Positions 27,370 through 37,018 of a DNA stretch of 64,000 nucleotides are shown piece after piece. A program made the translations under genes and the position numbers. The notes under the pieces were generated by a model. The model did no database searches and was not told where the DNA came from. It saw nothing but the letters and a program-made list of their open reading frames with translations. Every line of letters begins with the position of its first letter. Within the stretch, counting starts at the first letter, position 1. Where the stretch lies: assembly GCA_030428615.1 (NCBI GenBank), contig JAUIDN010000013.1:1-64000 (forward strand). Direction: 5' to 3'. Source of the DNA: Alphaproteobacteria bacterium. Its GTDB lineage: Bacteria > Pseudomonadota > Alphaproteobacteria > Sphingomonadales > Emcibacteraceae.

Positions 27370-29304
27370 GTGCGTGGAAATATGAAACGTAATTTTGCAT
27401 TTTGGCTTATCATATTAATTTTACTTCTCGCTTTGTTTAGCGCGGTTAGGGAAGGGCCATCGGATGGCGGCTCACGCGTTGACGTGTCTTACTCCAAATT
27501 CCTGTCGGATGTGGACACAGGCAGGGTAAAAGATGTCACGATACAGGAAAACAATATAGCCGGGCATTATTCCGATGGCAGTGCGTTTCAGACATATGCG
27601 CCTGATGATCCGTCGTTGATTGAAAAACTGAATGCCCGCGCAGTGACAATAAATGCCAAGCCGATCGAAAGCAGTGCTTTTATGACATTCCTTGTCGGAT
27701 GGCTTCCGTTCATTATCCTGATCGGAATATGGATTTTCTTCATGCGCCAAATGCAGGGCGGCGGCGGCAAAGCCATGGGCTTTGGTAAATCCAAGGCGAA
27801 ACTTTTAAACGAAATGTCGGGCCGTGTTACATTTGATGATGTGGCGGGTATTGAGGAAGCAAAAGAAGAGCTAGAAGAAATTGTTGAATTCCTGAAAGAC
27901 CCAAGCAAGTACCAACGTTTGGGTGCTGTAATACCGAAAGGCGCGTTGCTTGTTGGCCCTCCGGGGACGGGTAAAACGCTTCTGGCACGTGCGATTGCCG
28001 GTGAGGCGAATGTACCGTTCTTCACGATTTCCGGTTCTGATTTTGTGGAAATGTTTGTTGGTGTTGGTGCCAGCCGCGTGCGGGATATGTTTGAGCAGGG
28101 TAAAAATAATGCACCGTGTATTATCTTTATTGATGAGATTGATGCCGTTGGCCGCCACCGTGGCGCCGGCCTTGGTGGTGGTAATGATGAGCGTGAGCAA
28201 ACATTGAACCAGCTTCTTGTTGAAATGGATGGTTTTGAAGCGAATGAAGGAATTATCCTGCTTGCCGCGACCAACCGTCCTGATGTTCTTGACCCGGCGC
28301 TTCTTCGTCCGGGACGTTTTGACCGTCAAGTTGTCGTTTCCAACCCTGATATCTTGGGACGTGAGAAAATTCTTAAGGTACATATGAAAAAAGTACCTCT
28401 TGCGGCGGACGTGAAACCGCGGATTATCGCGCGCGGTACACCCGGATTTTCCGGTGCCGATATTGCGAACCTTGTGAATGAAGCAGCGTTGCTTGCCGCA
28501 CGTAAGGGTAAGCGCGTCGTAACCATGGAAGATTTTGAGCAATCAAAAGATAAAGTTATGATGGGTGCGGAGCGCCGCTCAATGGTGATGCAGGAAGAAG
28601 AAAGAAAGCTGACCGCTTATCATGAAGGCGGGCATGCGCTTGTTGCGCTGAACTGTCCGGCGTCTGATCCCATCCACAAAGCGACAATTATACCGCGCGG
28701 TCGTGCGCTTGGTATGGTAATGCGTTTACCGGAACATGATCAGCTTTCCCGAAGTCGCGAAAAAATGCACGCTGATTTAGCGGTTGCCATGGGTGGCCGG
28801 GTCGCTGAAGAATTGATCTTTGGTTATGATAAGGTGACAAGTGGTGCTTCATCGGATATTTCCTACGCGACGAAAATGGCGCGTGCTATGGTCACTCAAT
28901 GGGGTATGAGCGATAAGCTGGGCCCTCTTGAGTATGGTGAAAATCAGCAGGAAGTGTTCCTTGGTCATTCCGTTTCTCAAACACAAAATGTGTCCGCGGC
29001 AACGGCCAAAATTATTGATGAAGAAATTCGCAGCATCGTTGATAGCGCTTATAAGAGAGCGACAAAAATTCTGACGGATAATATTGATGATCTTCATAAG
29101 TTGGGCAAGGGCCTTCTTGAATATGAGACATTAAGCGGTGATGAAATAAAAGACCTTCTCGCCGGTAAGGAAATCCAGAGGGATTTTGACGACGAAGACA
29201 AGACCGATATTAAACCCACCGGTTCTGTTCCTAGTACGAAAAAGCCAAAGGACAAAAAGGACAAAGGCGATAATATTGGTTCTGATCCTGTTCCGGAAAA
29301 TTAA
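27370..29304 (+). CDS. ftsH: ATP-dependent zinc metalloprotease FtsH
   Basis: A membrane-anchored AAA protease that degrades membrane proteins and regulators such as RpoH (encoded at 41,246). It has two N-terminal membrane helices (about residues 8-25 and 105-125) around a periplasmic domain. The AAA domain has Walker [11 protein letters not shown], Walker [12 protein letters not shown] and the second region of homology. The M41 peptidase zinc site is HEGGH. The start is uncertain: GTG at 27370 with AAAGG upstream is used here (644 aa), while ATG at 27382 gives MKRNFAFWL. The frame continues back to a TTG at 27340, which is unlikely. Confidence 0.95.
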   Translation: MRGNMKRNFAFWLIILILLLALFSAVREGPSDGGSRVDVSYSKFLSDVDTGRVKDVTIQENNIAGHYSDGSAFQTYAPDDPSLIEKLNARAVTINAKPIESSAFMTFLVGWLPFIILIGIWIFFMRQMQGGGGKAMGFGKSKAKLLNEMSGRVTFDDVAGIEEAKEELEEIVEFLKDPSKYQRLGAVIPKGALLVGPPGTGKTLLARAIAGEANVPFFTISGSDFVEMFVGVGASRVRDMFEQGKNNAPCIIFIDEIDAVGRHRGAGLGGGNDEREQTLNQLLVEMDGFEANEGIILLAATNRPDVLDPALLRPGRFDRQVVVSNPDILGREKILKVHMKKVPLAADVKPRIIARGTPGFSGADIANLVNEAALLAARKGKRVVTMEDFEQSKDKVMMGAERRSMVMQEEERKLTAYHEGGHALVALNCPASDPIHKATIIPRGRALGMVMRLPEHDQLSRSREKMHADLAVAMGGRVAEELIFGYDKVTSGASSDISYATKMARAMVTQWGMSDKLGPLEYGENQQEVFLGHSVSQTQNVSAATAKIIDEEIRSIVDSAYKRATKILTDNIDDLHKLGKGLLEYETLSGDEIKDLLAGKEIQRDFDDEDKTDIKPTGSVPSTKKPKDKKDKGDNIGSDPVPEN

Positions 29305-29323
29305 CGGCTGATTGGTCAGGTTA

Positions 29324-30418
29324 ATGAATACGGGAAATTTTTATGTTCAGCCTCTGGGTTTACTCAGGGGCTGTTCTGATTTTGAGACCAGTTTTCGCAG
29401 GGTGGCGGGATGTGGCCTTTATTTTTCGGCGTTAAAAATAATCAGACGTTTAGGTGCGGAAGTTTCATGTGAAATAGTGTCCGTTGTAGAATGGGAGTGC
29501 TATCTTGAAAAACAACCTGATACCGAAGCGCGTGAATTAAGAAAACTTCTTCAAAATATTGAACGTGTCCGGCCCGCAATAGAATTTCAAAATGGATTGA
29601 ACCTCAACTGGGATAGGCCGGTGCTTCAGGGTGTCCTGAACGTGACGCCGGACAGTTTTTCTGATGGCGGGTCTTTTGACGACGTTGAAAAATCGTTAAG
29701 TCATGCAAAACAAATGTTGAGCAGTGGTGCTGATATCATTGATGTAGGCGGTGAAACAACAAAACCGGGTGCGGTTACAGTTTCCGAAGGTATGGAAGAA
29801 GAAAGAGTTTTGCCGGTTATCAAAAAACTAAAGGCATTAAATTGTCTCATTTCGATAGACAGCCGCAAGCCGGGCGTGATGAGGGCGGCGTTGGGAGCGG
29901 GCGCTCAGATCATTAATGATGTAAGCGCGCTTGAATATGACCCCGAAAGTATACATGTCGCAAAAGATGCTGAAGTGCCGGTAATTTTAATGCATGCGCA
30001 GGGAACGCCGGAAAATATGCAGGACGATCCCACCTATGACCACGCGGTTCTTGATATATATGATTATTTAAAGGCCCGCATCGACCATTGCGTTACAGCG
30101 GGAATTCGCAAAGAAAATATAATTGTAGATCCCGGTATCGGTTTTGGTAAAACGGTGGATCACAATTTGCAAATCCTTGCCAATATCTCACTTTTTCATT
30201 CGCTCGGGGTTCCTTTGCTGATCGGTGTATCCCGAAAAAGTTTTATCGGGAAAATTACCGGAGAGACGGAGCCGGATAAAAGAGTTTCCGGATCAATCGC
30301 TGCCGCACAACATTGTATTGAGCAGGGTGTTCAGATCGTCAGGGTTCATGATGTTGAGGAAACCCGCAAGGCGATTTCGGTCTATCGCTCGATAATTCGG
30401 CAAACAGACACAATTTAG
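29324..30418 (+). CDS. folP: dihydropteroate synthase
   Basis: Condenses p-aminobenzoate with dihydropterin pyrophosphate in folate synthesis; sulfonamide target. The TIM-barrel part starts near residue 100 with LNVTPDSFSDGGSF, then DIIDVGGETTKPGA, VDPGIGFGKT and GVSRKSFIGKI. At 364 aa it is about 85 residues longer than the common form because of an N-terminal extension with no recognised domain. ATG at 29324 (MNTGNFYVQPLG, with AGG at 29318-29320) is preferred over a TTG at 29312. It lies between ftsH and glmM, the usual order. Confidence 0.92.
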   Translation: MNTGNFYVQPLGLLRGCSDFETSFRRVAGCGLYFSALKIIRRLGAEVSCEIVSVVEWECYLEKQPDTEARELRKLLQNIERVRPAIEFQNGLNLNWDRPVLQGVLNVTPDSFSDGGSFDDVEKSLSHAKQMLSSGADIIDVGGETTKPGAVTVSEGMEEERVLPVIKKLKALNCLISIDSRKPGVMRAALGAGAQIINDVSALEYDPESIHVAKDAEVPVILMHAQGTPENMQDDPTYDHAVLDIYDYLKARIDHCVTAGIRKENIIVDPGIGFGKTVDHNLQILANISLFHSLGVPLLIGVSRKSFIGKITGETEPDKRVSGSIAAAQHCIEQGVQIVRVHDVEETRKAISVYRSIIRQTDTI

Positions 30419-30507
30419 CCAATTTTTTCCTAAATATTCAGCTTCTATTAACATACTCGTGCTATTACGATGTTATGGTTAATCCCCCAGAATGAGAAAA
30501 AGATAAA

Positions 30508-31860
30508 ATGACAAGAAAATATTTTGGAACCGATGGTATTCGTGGCACAGCTAACGAAGGGAAAATGACAGCGGAAATCGCAATGCGTGTTGGTATGGCG
30601 GCCGGACGCCATTTTACGCGCGGTGACCACAAACACAGGGTAGTGATTGGTAAGGATACCCGTCTATCGGGCTATCTTCTTGAACCCGCACTTACATCCG
30701 GTTTTATCTCAATGGGGATGGATGTTATATTGCTTGGCCCGATGCCAACACCGGCGGTGGCGATGCTCACAAGGTCTTTGCGCGCTGATCTGGGGGTTAT
30801 GTTATCTGCATCTCATAATCCATTTCAGGATAATGGAATTAAACTGTTTGATCATGATGGTAACAAGCTGTCTGATGAGATCGAAATGGAAATTGAGCGC
30901 AAAATGGACAACGGTTATAATGAGCACCTTGTGCCAAGTCCAAAGCTTGGTCGCGCTCAGCGTTTGAACAATGCAGTGGGCCGTTATATTGAATTTGCAA
31001 AAAACACTTTTCCAAAACATCTGCGTCTTGATGGTCTTCGAGTGGTTCTTGATTGTGCTAACGGGGCAGCGTACAGGACGGCACCAAGCGTGCTTTGGGA
31101 GTTGGGTGCGGAAGTAATTGCAATCGGAACAGAACCAAACGGTACTAACATTAATGATCAATGTGGTTCCACACATCCACAGGCGATGTGTAACAAGGTT
31201 ATAGAAACACGCGCGGATATTGGTATCGCCCTTGATGGTGATGCTGACCGACTAATCATTTGTGATGAGCAGGGTAAAATCATTGATGGTGATCAGGTGA
31301 TGGCGACGATCGCGACAAATTGGCACGAAAACGAACGCCTTAAAGGTGATGCGCTTGTGGCGACCATTATGTCCAATCTTGGCCTCGAGCATCACATGAA
31401 ATCATTGGGACTGAGGCTTGAAAGGACGCAGGTCGGGGACCGCTATGTGGTTGCTGCGATGCAGGAGCTGGGCTGTAATATTGGTGGTGAGCAATCCGGC
31501 CATATCGTGCTTTGCGATTTTAATACGACAGGCGACGGCCTTGTCGCAGCGCTTCAGGTGCTCGCGGTTCTTACAGAAAAAGGTCGGCCGGTAAGTAACT
31601 TGTTTAAGTCTTTCGATCCCTATCCGCAGCTACTTAAAAATGTCCGTTATTCGGAAGGGGATGACCCACTTGCCAATAGTCACGTAAAACAGGCAATCAG
31701 CGACGGCGAAAGCAGTCTGAATGGTAATGGACGCGTCGTTATTCGTAAATCAGGAACCGAGCCGCTCATTCGTGTGATGGTGGAAGGTCCTGATGACAGA
31801 TTAATTGCCACTGTTGCCAAAGATATTGTTGCTTCCGTTCAAGCCGTAAAAAGAGATTAG
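30508..31860 (+). CDS. glmM: phosphoglucosamine mutase
   Basis: A 450-aa enzyme converting glucosamine-6-phosphate to glucosamine-1-phosphate for peptidoglycan and LPS. The N-terminus [10 protein letters not shown] is diagnostic. The catalytic phosphoserine is Ser102 in LSASHNP, the metal loop is DGDADR, and the phosphate-binding [12 protein letters not shown] closes the protein. It follows folP as in E. coli (ftsH-folP-glmM). Confidence 0.97.
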   Translation: MTRKYFGTDGIRGTANEGKMTAEIAMRVGMAAGRHFTRGDHKHRVVIGKDTRLSGYLLEPALTSGFISMGMDVILLGPMPTPAVAMLTRSLRADLGVMLSASHNPFQDNGIKLFDHDGNKLSDEIEMEIERKMDNGYNEHLVPSPKLGRAQRLNNAVGRYIEFAKNTFPKHLRLDGLRVVLDCANGAAYRTAPSVLWELGAEVIAIGTEPNGTNINDQCGSTHPQAMCNKVIETRADIGIALDGDADRLIICDEQGKIIDGDQVMATIATNWHENERLKGDALVATIMSNLGLEHHMKSLGLRLERTQVGDRYVVAAMQELGCNIGGEQSGHIVLCDFNTTGDGLVAALQVLAVLTEKGRPVSNLFKSFDPYPQLLKNVRYSEGDDPLANSHVKQAISDGESSLNGNGRVVIRKSGTEPLIRVMVEGPDDRLIATVAKDIVASVQAVKRD

Positions 31861-31863
31861 TGC

Positions 31864-32658
31864 ATGAAGGGACGGGTTTTAACCATCGCCGGGTCGGATT
31901 CAAGCGGTGGTGCCGGAATTCAGGCAGATATAAAAACCATTTCCTCATTGGGCGCATACGCGATGTCGGCAATTACCGCGATCACGGTGCAGGATACCAA
32001 TATGGTCAGTGACGTATACCCGGTCCCGGTTCATATCGTTAAGGCACAAATTCTTTCGGTACTTGGTGATATCGGAGCGGACGCAATAAAAACAGGTATG
32101 CTCATGTCGCCGGATATTATCCTTGCTGTTGGTGATGTTCTTACGAACGAAGCAAAAGGGATACCGCTTGTCGTAGATCCGGTGATGATGTCGACCAGTG
32201 GCCATATGCTGTTAAAACCTCATAGCGTGAACGCGATAGTTAGTGAAATATTACCAAAAACTACCCTCTTAACACCAAACCTGGCGGAAGCTGCGAAATT
32301 GACAGGTACGGAGCTTCTTAAAAATATGGACGATATGCGCCGTGCCGCGGATGATCTTCTTAAAATGGGTCCGGATGCTGTTCTGATAAAAGGGGGGCAT
32401 CTCAAGGGTGATATATTGACAGATATTCTGGTTACTCAAGGCAGCGAAAAGATATTTTCATCACTTAGAGTTCCGGGAAAAGACAATCATGGTACGGGAT
32501 GTACATTGGCATCCGGGATTGCCACTGGATTGGCGCAGAACATGACGATTGAAGAAGCTGTGGCCCGTGCCCACAGTTTTGTCCATAAGGCGCTTGAACA
32601 GGCACCGGGTTTTGGTAGTGGCTGTGGTCCGATAAACCATCTGGTCAGCGTTGACTAA
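31864..32658 (+). CDS. thiD: hydroxymethylpyrimidine / phosphomethylpyrimidine kinase
   Basis: A 264-aa ribokinase-fold enzyme that phosphorylates HMP-P in thiamine synthesis. Motifs are TIAGSDSSGGAGIQADIKT at the start, VVDPVMMSTSG, LTPNLAEAAKLTG, and the anion hole/catalytic DNHGTGCTLASG. It starts 3 bases after glmM, suggesting co-transcription. No other thiamine genes are near, and no TPP riboswitch is visible ahead of it, as expected for an internal gene. Confidence 0.95.
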   Translation: MKGRVLTIAGSDSSGGAGIQADIKTISSLGAYAMSAITAITVQDTNMVSDVYPVPVHIVKAQILSVLGDIGADAIKTGMLMSPDIILAVGDVLTNEAKGIPLVVDPVMMSTSGHMLLKPHSVNAIVSEILPKTTLLTPNLAEAAKLTGTELLKNMDDMRRAADDLLKMGPDAVLIKGGHLKGDILTDILVTQGSEKIFSSLRVPGKDNHGTGCTLASGIATGLAQNMTIEEAVARAHSFVHKALEQAPGFGSGCGPINHLVSVD

Positions 32659-32742
32659 AAGCATACTGGACTAAAACCGTAATAATATATAGTATCCCCT
32701 TATAAAATATAGAAACACATGTTTTTTGAGGGACTTCTGAAA

Positions 32743-35178
32743 ATGTTGAAATTAAGAACTGTAATTATGGGAATTATGGGTGGGGCGCTCTTATTGGCTT
32801 TTGCAAATGCGCAAACGATTGAGCAGGTCAATGATAAATTCCGCCAACTTAATGAATATTTACCAACCGCGAATGTATACCGAACTGCGTCGGGTGCACC
32901 GGGCCACCAATATTGGCAGCAGCAGGCTGATTACAAGATTGATGTGACATTGGATGATGAAAATCAAACACTCACCGGTTCAGCGACCATTACATATTAT
33001 AATAATTCGCCGGACAGTCTGAAATATATCTGGCTGCAGATGGATCAGAACCGGTTCGATCCAGAATCCTCCATGGATCAGAAAAGCCGCGCGGTGCCGC
33101 GCTCAATGACCGGCACGACGATGGAAATGTTCAGAAAATACACAGATGAACAAACATTTGACGGCGGCTTTAAGGTAACTTCCCTTAAATCAGTTGACGG
33201 TGCGGATCTAACTCATACCATAATTGGATCAATGATGCGTATCGATCTGCCGTCACCATTGATGGCGGGCGCGACCACCCAATTTTCAATCGATTGGTGG
33301 TATAATATTCCAGATGCGAAAAAGTTTAAACTGTCCCGTCAAGGGTATGAATATTTCCCGCGCGATGGTAATCGCATTTATGAAATTGCCCAGTGGTATC
33401 CGCGCGTGACCGCTTATTCAGATTACGAAGGCTGGCACAACAAGGAATATCAGGGCAGCGGCGAATTTACCCTTGAATTCGGTGATTATGATGTAACGAT
33501 TACGGCCCCTGCCGATCATATTGTTGCAGCAACGGGCGTGCTGCAAAATGATGCGGACGTTCTTACTCAGGATCAACGTGACCGTTTGATTGAGGCACGT
33601 ACCGCATCGGTGCCGATGTTTATTGTGACACCTGAAGAAGCGGTTGAAAATGAGAAAAGCCGCGCGACTACAACCAAAACCTGGTATTATAAAGCGGAAA
33701 ATGTGCGCGACTTTGCTTTTGCCTCCAGCCGAAAATTCATTTGGGACGCAATGGGCTACCGTATGAAAGAAAACGGTAATACGGTTATGGCCATGTCGTT
33801 TTATCCGATGGCCGGTCAGCCACTTTGGTCCGATATCTCAACACAGGCCGTGATGCATACCATACAGGTTTATAATAAATATTCGCTGACCTACCCGTAT
33901 CCCGTGGCGCTTTCCATCAATGGACCAATCGGTGGTATGGAATATCCGATGATCAGCTTTAATGGCGCGCGCCCAACCACCCATGAGGATGGAACACGCA
34001 CATATGGCCGCATGACAAAACATGGCCTTATCGGTGTAATTATTCATGAAGTGGGCCACAACTATTATCCGATGATCATTAATTCGGATGAGCGTCAATG
34101 GACCTGGATGGACGAAGGTATGAATACGTTCGTCCAAAACCTGGCTCATCAGGAGTGGAAAGAAGATTATCCGCTTGGCCGGATTGATCCGAGAAATATT
34201 ACAACTTACATGACCAGCACCAATCAGGTGCCGATTATGAGTAATGCTGAATCTGTTATTCAAAAAGGAAACAACGCATACGCCAAACCGGCAACAGCCT
34301 TTAATATTTTACGCGAAAGTATTTTAGGAAACGAACTGTTTGATTTTGCGTTTCGTGAATTTGCCCAGCGCTGGAAATTTAAACGCCCGACACCGGCGGA
34401 CTTTTTCCGTACAATGGAAGATGCCAGTGGCGTTGACCTTGATTGGTTCTGGCGCGGATGGTTCTATACGACCGATCATGTGGATATTTCCCTTGATAAT
34501 GTGCGTCATTTTACCATCAATACACAGGATCCTGAAATTGAAGAAGCCTTTAAGCGGCGCCAGGAAATGGAAAAAAGAACTCATCCGAGTTACTTTAGCA
34601 ATGACGACCTGCCCAAACGCGTTGATGAATTTCCAAGCATCAAGGATTTCTACAATGAGAATGATGAATTTACCGTCACAAACAAGCAGCGCAACGAATA
34701 TAACAAGCTGATCGCAGGACTTGAGGATTGGCAGATTGAAATGCTTAAAGATGACAGTCATATATATATGCTGGATTTCACAAACGTTGGTGGGTTATTG
34801 ATGCCGCTTTATCTGGAAATAGAATATACAGATGGTAGCAAGGAAGAGATGCGTTTTCCGGCGGAAATCTGGAAACTCAATTATGAACAGGTAACGAAAA
34901 TGATCGTGACCGAAAAGGAAATTTCTTCTGTGGTTCTTGATCCCAAATATGAAACGGCCGACACGGACATGTTTAATAATTTCTTCCCGCGCCGTATACT
35001 TGAAAGCCGTTTTGATCTTGTAAAAGAAGAAGCACGCAAGCGTCGTGATATGCTCAAAGAAAACCTGGAAGAACTTAAATCGCTTGAGGAATATCAACGC
35101 GAAGAGCGTGAAAAAGACGAAGAAAACAAACGTTCCTCGGAACGTAAGTTCAATGACCTTCTGAAAGAATATCAGTAG
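32743..35178 (+). CDS. M1 family zinc metallopeptidase, exported
   Basis: An 811-aa exported gluzincin peptidase. A signal peptide precedes an aminopeptidase-N-like beta domain. The catalytic domain has GGMEYPM in place of the classic GAMEN, and the zinc site HEVGH with the third ligand Glu exactly 18 residues on (the Glu in WMDEGMN). First zinc His is about residue 435. The C-terminus is a highly charged helix rich in Lys, Arg and Glu. The start at 32743 is set by GAGGGA at 32728-32733; an ATG at 32719 would lengthen the signal peptide. The next gene is translationally coupled. Confidence 0.9.
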   Translation: MLKLRTVIMGIMGGALLLAFANAQTIEQVNDKFRQLNEYLPTANVYRTASGAPGHQYWQQQADYKIDVTLDDENQTLTGSATITYYNNSPDSLKYIWLQMDQNRFDPESSMDQKSRAVPRSMTGTTMEMFRKYTDEQTFDGGFKVTSLKSVDGADLTHTIIGSMMRIDLPSPLMAGATTQFSIDWWYNIPDAKKFKLSRQGYEYFPRDGNRIYEIAQWYPRVTAYSDYEGWHNKEYQGSGEFTLEFGDYDVTITAPADHIVAATGVLQNDADVLTQDQRDRLIEARTASVPMFIVTPEEAVENEKSRATTTKTWYYKAENVRDFAFASSRKFIWDAMGYRMKENGNTVMAMSFYPMAGQPLWSDISTQAVMHTIQVYNKYSLTYPYPVALSINGPIGGMEYPMISFNGARPTTHEDGTRTYGRMTKHGLIGVIIHEVGHNYYPMIINSDERQWTWMDEGMNTFVQNLAHQEWKEDYPLGRIDPRNITTYMTSTNQVPIMSNAESVIQKGNNAYAKPATAFNILRESILGNELFDFAFREFAQRWKFKRPTPADFFRTMEDASGVDLDWFWRGWFYTTDHVDISLDNVRHFTINTQDPEIEEAFKRRQEMEKRTHPSYFSNDDLPKRVDEFPSIKDFYNENDEFTVTNKQRNEYNKLIAGLEDWQIEMLKDDSHIYMLDFTNVGGLLMPLYLEIEYTDGSKEEMRFPAEIWKLNYEQVTKMIVTEKEISSVVLDPKYETADTDMFNNFFPRRILESRFDLVKEEARKRRDMLKENLEELKSLEEYQREEREKDEENKRSSERKFNDLLKEYQ

Positions 35179-35714
35179 TGAAACCGAGAAATTTTCTTAA
35201 ATTTCTTATAATCATTAGTGCATTGTGCGTGGCAAATATCAGCCACGCACATCGCTTTTACGCCTCATTCTCACAAATTGAAATGCAACCTGCCAAGGGT
35301 ACGATAGAAATTACCCACCGGATTTTCACACACGATATCGAAGACCTTCTAAGGCGGTATCAGGACAGTAGTGGTGAATTGACGGAAGATGTTATTGAGG
35401 CATTCCTGAAAGACTATATTATTCAGGCATTCGCACTGTATTCACCAGACGGCGAAATGCTGCCGCTGGACTGGATAGCGATTGAAGTGACACTTGATAA
35501 TATATTTGTCTATCAGGAAGCTCCCATGCAGGAAGGTCAGCAGACGTTAATCATTGCGGACCGAATCTTACATGACCTTTTTGATGACCAAAGCAACACG
35601 GTGAATGTGAAATTGGAAGGAAAAATCAAAAGCCATACATTTCAGAAAGGCGATAAAATGTACCAGATTTCCTTTGACGGGCGCACCGGTGACTACCCTT
35701 TTGAGCCTTCATAA
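35178..35714 (+). CDS. DUF6702 family periplasmic protein
   Basis: A 178-aa protein with a signal peptide ending SHAH, followed by a beta-rich domain: HRFYASFSQIEMQ, IEITHRIFTHDIEDLL and a C-terminal strand run. This is the DUF6702 pattern. The GTG start shares its first base with the TAG stop of the M1 peptidase gene, so the two are coupled. The function is unknown; a role as partner or substrate-handling factor of the peptidase is inference. It is followed by the serC promoter. Confidence 0.75.
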   Translation: MKPRNFLKFLIIISALCVANISHAHRFYASFSQIEMQPAKGTIEITHRIFTHDIEDLLRRYQDSSGELTEDVIEAFLKDYIIQAFALYSPDGEMLPLDWIAIEVTLDNIFVYQEAPMQEGQQTLIIADRILHDLFDDQSNTVNVKLEGKIKSHTFQKGDKMYQISFDGRTGDYPFEPS

Positions 35715-35734
35715 ATTATTTGCAAATCTCCTGA

Positions 35735-35762
35735 TTGACATTTGAAAATTCTTCTCTATATT
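35735..35762 (+). promoter_or_regulatory. sigma-70-type promoter of serC
   Basis: A consensus -35 TTGACA (35735-35740) and near-consensus -10 TATATT (35757-35762) are separated by 16 bases. The expected start is at 35769-35770, the first bases of the serC leader. It is the best-matching promoter I can see in the window. Confidence 0.75.
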
Positions 35763-35768
35763 CCGCCG

Positions 35769-35824
35769 TGGGCTATCCCTCCCCAACGGGGGACAGCTAT
35801 TCTGGAAGGAATAGGAGAAAATTG
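35769..35824 (+). promoter_or_regulatory. serC RNA motif (structured leader)
   Basis: The 5' leader holds two hairpins: one closed around CCTCCCC AAC GGGGG (about 35771-35798), and a second, ATTC...GAAT (about 35799-35812), immediately before the AGGAG ribosome site (35813-35817). This arrangement, position and host group match the serC motif described ahead of serC in alphaproteobacteria, whose ligand or mechanism is unknown. I judge it from the fold and context, not from a covariance search. Confidence 0.6.
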
Positions 35825-36979
35825 ATGTTACCAGAAAAGAAACCAGCGTCACCGCTGTTTTCGTCAGGACCCTGCGCAAAGCGCCCGGGTTGGACGATAA
35901 AGAATTTAGAAAATGCCCCGCTTGGGCGTTCTCACAGAGCCGCAATCGGCAAATCCCGACTCAAAGAAGCTATTGATAAAACGCATGAACTGCTTGAACT
36001 GCCGCAGGATTACCTAGTCGGTATCGTCCCGGGTTCGGACACTGGTGCCGTCGAAATGGCCCTTTGGTCACTTCTTGGCCAACGTGGTGTTGATATGCTG
36101 GCGTGGGAAAGTTTTGGAAGCGGTTGGATTACGGATGTAACCAAGCAGCTTAAACTTGATGACGTGCGAACACTGGAAGCACCTTACGGTCAGCTTCCTG
36201 ACTTCTCCATGATTGATCCCGCTCGTGATGTGGTCTTTACATGGAACGGAACAACATCGGGCGTTAAAGTGCCAAATGGTGACTGGATACCGGATAACCG
36301 CGCGGGCCTCACCATTTGTGATGCAACATCAGCGGCGTTTGCAATGGATCTGCCGTGGCATAAATTGGATGTTGCGACATTCTCATGGCAGAAGGTCATG
36401 GGCGGCGAAGGCGCGCATGGTATTCTGATCTTATCCCCGCGCGCCGTAGAACGGCTCGAAAGTTATACCCCCCCTTGGCCTTTGCCAAAGATTTTCCGCC
36501 TCACAAAAAGCGGTAAATTGATCGACGGTATATTTACCGGCGCGACCATCAATACCCCTTCCATGCTTTGTGTAGAAGATTATATTGATACCCTGAGTTG
36601 GGGCGCGAAGGTTGGCGGGCTTAAAGGGCTGATAAAACGATCTGAAGATAACCTTGCCGTGCTTAGAAACTGGGTAGAGAAAACGGATTGGGTTGATTTT
36701 CTGGCGGAAGACCCGAATACGGTTTCAAATACATCTGTTTGTCTGAAAATAACAGCACCATGGTTTCAGAATCTCACAGATGAGGATAAAGCCGCTGCTG
36801 CCAAAAAGCTTGCAACGCTTTTGGATGAGCAGGCCGTTGCCTATGATATTGGATCATACCGTGATGCGCCGGCGGGCCTGAGAATTTGGGCGGGTTCCAC
36901 AATAGAAACAGATGATCTTCGCGACCTTACACCGTGGCTCGACTGGGCTTACGGCGAAGTGCGCAAAATCTATAACTAA
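35825..36979 (+). CDS. serC: phosphoserine aminotransferase
   Basis: A 384-aa PLP enzyme converting 3-phosphohydroxypyruvate and glutamate to phosphoserine. It belongs to the alphaproteobacterial/archaeal-type SerC ([12 protein letters not shown] start; [13 protein letters not shown]; the PLP lysine in [14 protein letters not shown]). ATG at 35825 follows AGGAG by 7 bases. The frame is open back to 35735, but that part is the promoter and RNA leader and is not translated. serA follows after 39 bases. Confidence 0.95.
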   Translation: MLPEKKPASPLFSSGPCAKRPGWTIKNLENAPLGRSHRAAIGKSRLKEAIDKTHELLELPQDYLVGIVPGSDTGAVEMALWSLLGQRGVDMLAWESFGSGWITDVTKQLKLDDVRTLEAPYGQLPDFSMIDPARDVVFTWNGTTSGVKVPNGDWIPDNRAGLTICDATSAAFAMDLPWHKLDVATFSWQKVMGGEGAHGILILSPRAVERLESYTPPWPLPKIFRLTKSGKLIDGIFTGATINTPSMLCVEDYIDTLSWGAKVGGLKGLIKRSEDNLAVLRNWVEKTDWVDFLAEDPNTVSNTSVCLKITAPWFQNLTDEDKAAAAKKLATLLDEQAVAYDIGSYRDAPAGLRIWAGSTIETDDLRDLTPWLDWAYGEVRKIYN

Positions 36980-37018
36980 TATATTGAAATTTATTGATAT
37001 TAATTGAAAGGTAACCTG

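Noticed and set aside
27588-28542. Two long minus-strand frames opposite ftsH
   Set aside because: Both mirror the highly conserved AAA domain of FtsH and have low-complexity products.
31800-31870. Possible TPP riboswitch ahead of thiD
   Set aside because: thiD starts 3 bases after glmM, leaving no room for an aptamer, and no thi-box bases are present.
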